A DNA stretch of 64,000 nt from Dactylosporangium aurantiacum. GTDB lineage: Bacteria; Actinomycetota; Actinomycetes; Mycobacteriales; Micromonosporaceae. A program made the position numbers and the translations under genes. Under the pieces are notes generated by a model, which saw only the letters and a list, made by a program, of their open reading frames with translations, ran no database searches and had not been told where the DNA came from. Below, in pieces: positions 61,268 through 64,000 of this stretch. Numbering within the stretch: the stretch's first letter is position 1; each line of letters opens with the position of its first letter. The stretch is taken from contig NZ_JNYJ01000035.1 of the NCBI RefSeq assembly GCF_000716715.1, forward strand, positions 62,001-126,000, read 5' to 3'.

Positions 61268-62238
61268 GCGGGCGCAGTGGAGGCGGCGGCATGAGCGTGT
61301 TGAGGCGCCTGGCGCCGTTCGGCTTTCCCGCGCTGATCGTCGCGCTCGTGCCCATGGCCTGGGTGCTGGACGAGTACGCCACCAAGACCCTCACCAAGAT
61401 CCTCGTCGTCGGGCTGCTCGCCGTCAGCGTCGCGCTGCTCACCGGCGTCGCGGGCCTGCCGACGCTGGGGCAGACCGCGCCGTACCTCGTCGGCGCCTAC
61501 ACCGCGGCCACGCTGGTGCGCCACGACGTGCACATCGGCGTCGTGCAGCTGCTTGCGGCGGCCGGGGCCGGGGCCCTGTTCGCCCTCGTCACCGCGCCGC
61601 TGGTGGTGTACGCCCGGGGCGTGGTGGTCCTCATGATCACCCTCGCGCTCGGCGAGCTCACCTCGACCGTCGCGGGCCGGTGGAAGGCCGTCACCAACGG
61701 CACCGACGGCATGCTCGCCTTCGCCTCGCCGGCGCCGCTGCCGGGGCTGGTCACGCTGGACACCGACCGGGCGACGTACCTCTACGTCCTCACCGTCGTC
61801 GCGGTGCTGGTCGGCGTGGTGCTGCTGGTGCTGCGCTCCCCGGCGGGCGCGATGCTGCGGGCCGCCCGTGACGGCGAGACCCGGATGCGGGCCAGTGGTC
61901 ATCCCGTCGCCGGGTACCTCACCGTCGCCTACGTCGCCGCGGGCGCCCTCGCGGGCGCGGCGGGCGCGCTACTGGTCACCGTCGAGCGGTACGTCTCGCC
62001 CGGCGCCGGCGGCTTCGACGTCGCCGCGCTGGTACTGCTGGCGGTCGTCATCGGCGGCGCCACGTCGCTCGTCGGCGCGCTGCTCGGCGCGGGCCTCGTG
62101 GTGGCGACCCGCGACTGGCTCGCCGGCACCGACGACCGCCTGGCCGGGCACGCGCCACTGATCCTCGGCGGGCTGTTCGTCATCTGTGTCTATCTCCTGC
62201 CCCGTGGCCTGCTAGGAAAGCGGTCGGCACATGAGTGA
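61264..62238 (+). CDS. branched-chain amino acid-type ABC permease (LivM)
   Basis: 324 residues with about nine membrane segments and the LivM motif VVIGGATSLVGALLGAGLV near the C-terminus. ATG 61264 overlaps the LivH stop; ATG 61291 with GGAGGCGGCGGC ahead is a strong alternative. Its end overlaps the LivG gene by 8 bases. Confidence 0.88.
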   Translation: MSGRSGGGGMSVLRRLAPFGFPALIVALVPMAWVLDEYATKTLTKILVVGLLAVSVALLTGVAGLPTLGQTAPYLVGAYTAATLVRHDVHIGVVQLLAAAGAGALFALVTAPLVVYARGVVVLMITLALGELTSTVAGRWKAVTNGTDGMLAFASPAPLPGLVTLDTDRATYLYVLTVVAVLVGVVLLVLRSPAGAMLRAARDGETRMRASGHPVAGYLTVAYVAAGALAGAAGALLVTVERYVSPGAGGFDVAALVLLAVVIGGATSLVGALLGAGLVVATRDWLAGTDDRLAGHAPLILGGLFVICVYLLPRGLLGKRSAHE

Positions 62239-62962
62239 CCTGCCCAGCGACCTCCTGCGGGTCGACGGTCTCGGCCGCCGGTACGGTGACCTCGCCGCCC
62301 TCGACGGGGTCGACCTGCGGGTGGCGCCCGGCGACCGGCTCGGGCTGATCGGTCCCAACGGCGCCGGCAAGTCCACCCTGCTCAACCTGATCGCCGGGTC
62401 GCTGCGGCCGACCGCGGGCCGGATCCGCTTCGACGGGCGCGACGTCACCAGGCTCGGCCCGGCCCGCCGGGCCCGGCTCGGCGTGGGGCGCACCCACCAG
62501 CACCCGGCCGTCTGGTCGAGCCTGCCCGCCCTGGACAACGTGCTCGTCGCCGGCCGCCGGCCGTGGGGGCGGCTGCGGGCCGGCGGGCGCGAACGGGCCC
62601 GGGAGCTGCTCGCCGAGGTGGGCCTGGCCGGCGTGGAGCGCACCGCCGCGGGCGCGCTGTCGCACGGGCAGCGCCGGCAGCTGGAGCTGGCGATGGCCCT
62701 GGCCGGCGAGCCGCGCCTGCTGCTGCTCGACGAGCCCGCCGCCGGTCTGGCGCCGCCGGAGGTGGAGCTGCTGGCGTCGCTGCTGGCGGCGCTGCCGCGC
62801 ACCGTGGCGATCCTGCTGGTGGAGCACCACCTGGACCTGGTCTACGGGTTCGCCGACCGGATCACCGTGCTGCACTCGGGGCGGCACGTGCACACCGGCA
62901 CCGTCCCGGAGACCCGCTCCTCGCCCGAGGTCGCGGCAGCCTACGCCGGAGTCGCACCATGA
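62231..62962 (+). CDS. ABC transporter ATPase (LivG-type)
   Basis: 243 residues. Walker A GPNGAGKST, signature LSHGQRRQLELAMAL (H for the usual G-x-G-Q variation), Walker B LLLLDEPAAGL and switch H in LLVEHHLD. LivG-type ATPase, energising the permeases. ATG 62231. Confidence 0.92.
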   Translation: MSDLPSDLLRVDGLGRRYGDLAALDGVDLRVAPGDRLGLIGPNGAGKSTLLNLIAGSLRPTAGRIRFDGRDVTRLGPARRARLGVGRTHQHPAVWSSLPALDNVLVAGRRPWGRLRAGGRERARELLAEVGLAGVERTAAGALSHGQRRQLELAMALAGEPRLLLLDEPAAGLAPPEVELLASLLAALPRTVAILLVEHHLDLVYGFADRITVLHSGRHVHTGTVPETRSSPEVAAAYAGVAP

Positions 62963-63636
62963 CGCTCACGATCGAAGGGGTGCACGCCGGGTACGGCGGC
63001 GGCACCGTCCTGCACGGGGTCGACCTCACGGTTCCGGAGGGCACCGCCCTGGCGGTGCTCGGCATGAACGGCGCCGGCAAGACCACCCTCGTGCACACCA
63101 TCGCCGGCCTGGTCAAAGCGCGCTCCGGCAGCATCCGGCTGGACGGCGCCGAGCTGGCCGGGCGCCCGGCGCACCGCATCGCCAGGGCCGGTGTCGCGCT
63201 GGTGCCGCAGGGCCGCCGGGTCTTCGCCAGCCTCACCGTCGCCGAGCACCTGGGGCTGTCCCGGCGCAAGGGTGAGTGGACCGTGCCACGGGTGCTGGAG
63301 CTGCTGCCGCGGCTCGGCGAGCGGCGCACCCACAGGGGCAACCAGCTGTCCGGCGGCGAGGCGCAGATGCTCGCGATCGCCCGGGCGCTGCTCACCCAGC
63401 CGCGGCTGCTGCTGCTCGACGAGCCGTGCGAGGGGCTCGCGGTCGACCTGGCCGCCCGGGTGCGTGGCGTCGTGGCGGAGCTGACCCGCACGGGGCTGAC
63501 CGTGCTGCTGGTCGAGCAGCAGCCGGAGCACGCCCGCGCCGTCACCGACCGCCTGGTCGTCCTGTCCAACGGCGTGATCACGGAACGTGGCGAGACGAGC
63601 ACCGAAGGGGTATCAGAAATTTCCATGTTTCGATAG
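62959..63636 (+). CDS. ABC transporter ATPase (LivF-type)
   Basis: 225 residues. Walker A GMNGAGKTT, signature QLSGGEAQMLAIARAL, Walker B LLLLDEPCEGL, and Q in VLLVEQQPEHA (Q in place of the usual H, as in LivF). ATGA overlap with LivG. Completes a five-gene importer. Confidence 0.92.
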   Translation: MTLTIEGVHAGYGGGTVLHGVDLTVPEGTALAVLGMNGAGKTTLVHTIAGLVKARSGSIRLDGAELAGRPAHRIARAGVALVPQGRRVFASLTVAEHLGLSRRKGEWTVPRVLELLPRLGERRTHRGNQLSGGEAQMLAIARALLTQPRLLLLDEPCEGLAVDLAARVRGVVAELTRTGLTVLLVEQQPEHARAVTDRLVVLSNGVITERGETSTEGVSEISMFR

Positions 63637-63672
63637 GTTGTCCTGGAGTCACTCTCCGAGAGGGAGCCCTCC

Positions 63673-64000
63673 ATGACGACACTGTCCTTCCCGCTGCCCA
63701 ACGCGCCGACGCTGTACGCGCCGCTGCCCGCGCTCGGCGAGATCCAGCGCGACCAGGCCGTCGCCCGGATCGACACCCCCGACGGCGGGGTCGCCTACGT
63801 GGTGACCCGCTACGCCGACGTGCGCACCGTCCTGGTCGACCCGCGGTTCAGCCGCGCCGCCGCGGCCGCCTCCGGTTCCGCCGCCGCGGACTTCGGGCTC
63901 GGTGCGCTGGCCACCGACTCGATCGTCGGCATGGACCCGCCGGAGCACACCCGGCTGCGCAAGCTCGTCGCCCGCGCGTTCACCGCCCGCAGGGTCGAGC
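63673..64000 (+). CDS. cytochrome P450, 5' part (continues past window)
   Basis: The first 109 residues are visible: GGVAYVVTRYADVRTVLVDPRFSR and GMDPPEHTRLRKLVARAFTARR, the latter being the C-helix region typical of bacterial P450s. Heme-binding Cys lies beyond the window. GAGAGGGAG ahead of ATG 63673. 36 bases after livF. Some Streptomyces conservons carry a P450 gene as a downstream member, so it probably belongs to this unit. Confidence 0.92.
   Translation, partial: MTTLSFPLPNAPTLYAPLPALGEIQRDQAVARIDTPDGGVAYVVTRYADVRTVLVDPRFSRAAAAASGSAAADFGLGALATDSIVGMDPPEHTRLRKLVARAFTARRVE

Overview
This is a 64 kb window of very GC-rich DNA with many GTG starts and 4-8 base gene overlaps. It carries FHA/kinase-linked cell-wall genes, an F420-type luciferase-like oxidoreductase, the NgcEFG importer, a conservon and many GntR/TetR/AraC/LuxR-type regulators. 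Together these point to a filamentous actinobacterium, plausibly of the Micromonosporaceae or Streptomyces type; that placement is inference. No rRNA, tRNA, CRISPR array, transposase, integrase or phage gene was recognised.

Layout. (1) 1-5.3 kb, minus strand: a protein-kinase-like gene running off the window, an unknown 230-residue protein, and a single polypeptide fusing a SEDS glycosyltransferase (FtsW/RodA) to a class B penicillin-binding transpeptidase. (2) 5.9-10.7 kb: secreted M23 peptidase, PucR regulator, secreted coiled-coil protein and a class III aminotransferase. (3) 11.0-16.1 kb: an RpiR-type regulator, a SIS-domain sugar enzyme and the ngcEFG importer for N-acetylglucosamine/diacetylchitobiose. 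(4) 16.2-20.5 kb: a family A DNA polymerase, a frameshifted WD40 protein and a Nudix hydrolase. (5) 20.6-31.1 kb: a molybdenum hydroxylase cluster (MobA-like, CoxD, CoxE, XdhC/CoxF, CoxS, CoxL, CoxM, CoxG). The large subunit has the AYRGAGR active-site loop, so it is a form II enzyme and not a proven CO dehydrogenase. A truncated LysR gene lies before coxS, and a SnoaL-like/CPBP protease pair lies before coxG.

(6) 31.1-43.3 kb: mostly single metabolic genes (amidohydrolase, YdjM-like membrane protein, two SDRs, GH1 beta-glucosidase, luciferase-like oxidoreductase, nucleoside-kinase-like protein, alginate lyase) and a two-component system whose kinase has a ~200-residue repeat-rich insert inside its ATPase domain. 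(7) 43.3-52.0 kb, minus strand: TPR/FnIII membrane protein, FnIII surface protein, MoxR ATPase, DUF58 protein and a transglutaminase-like membrane protein with a degraded catalytic site. (8) 52.1-55.0 kb: TetR, AraC, hemerythrin and a degenerate CitE-like protein. (9) 55.4-64.0 kb: a conservon (CvnA kinase, CvnB roadblock, CvnD GTPase) with no DUF742 CvnC gene, followed in the same direction by a complete branched-chain-amino-acid-type ABC importer and a cytochrome P450. This is the best candidate here for an unusual signalling/uptake unit.

Two themes recur. Many coding regions contain short tandem repeats with periods divisible by three (12, 15, 18, 21 bp). Three genes (WD40, coxL, transglutaminase-like) carry a net one-base frame change in GC-rich or repetitive sequence, which may be real decay or assembly indels.
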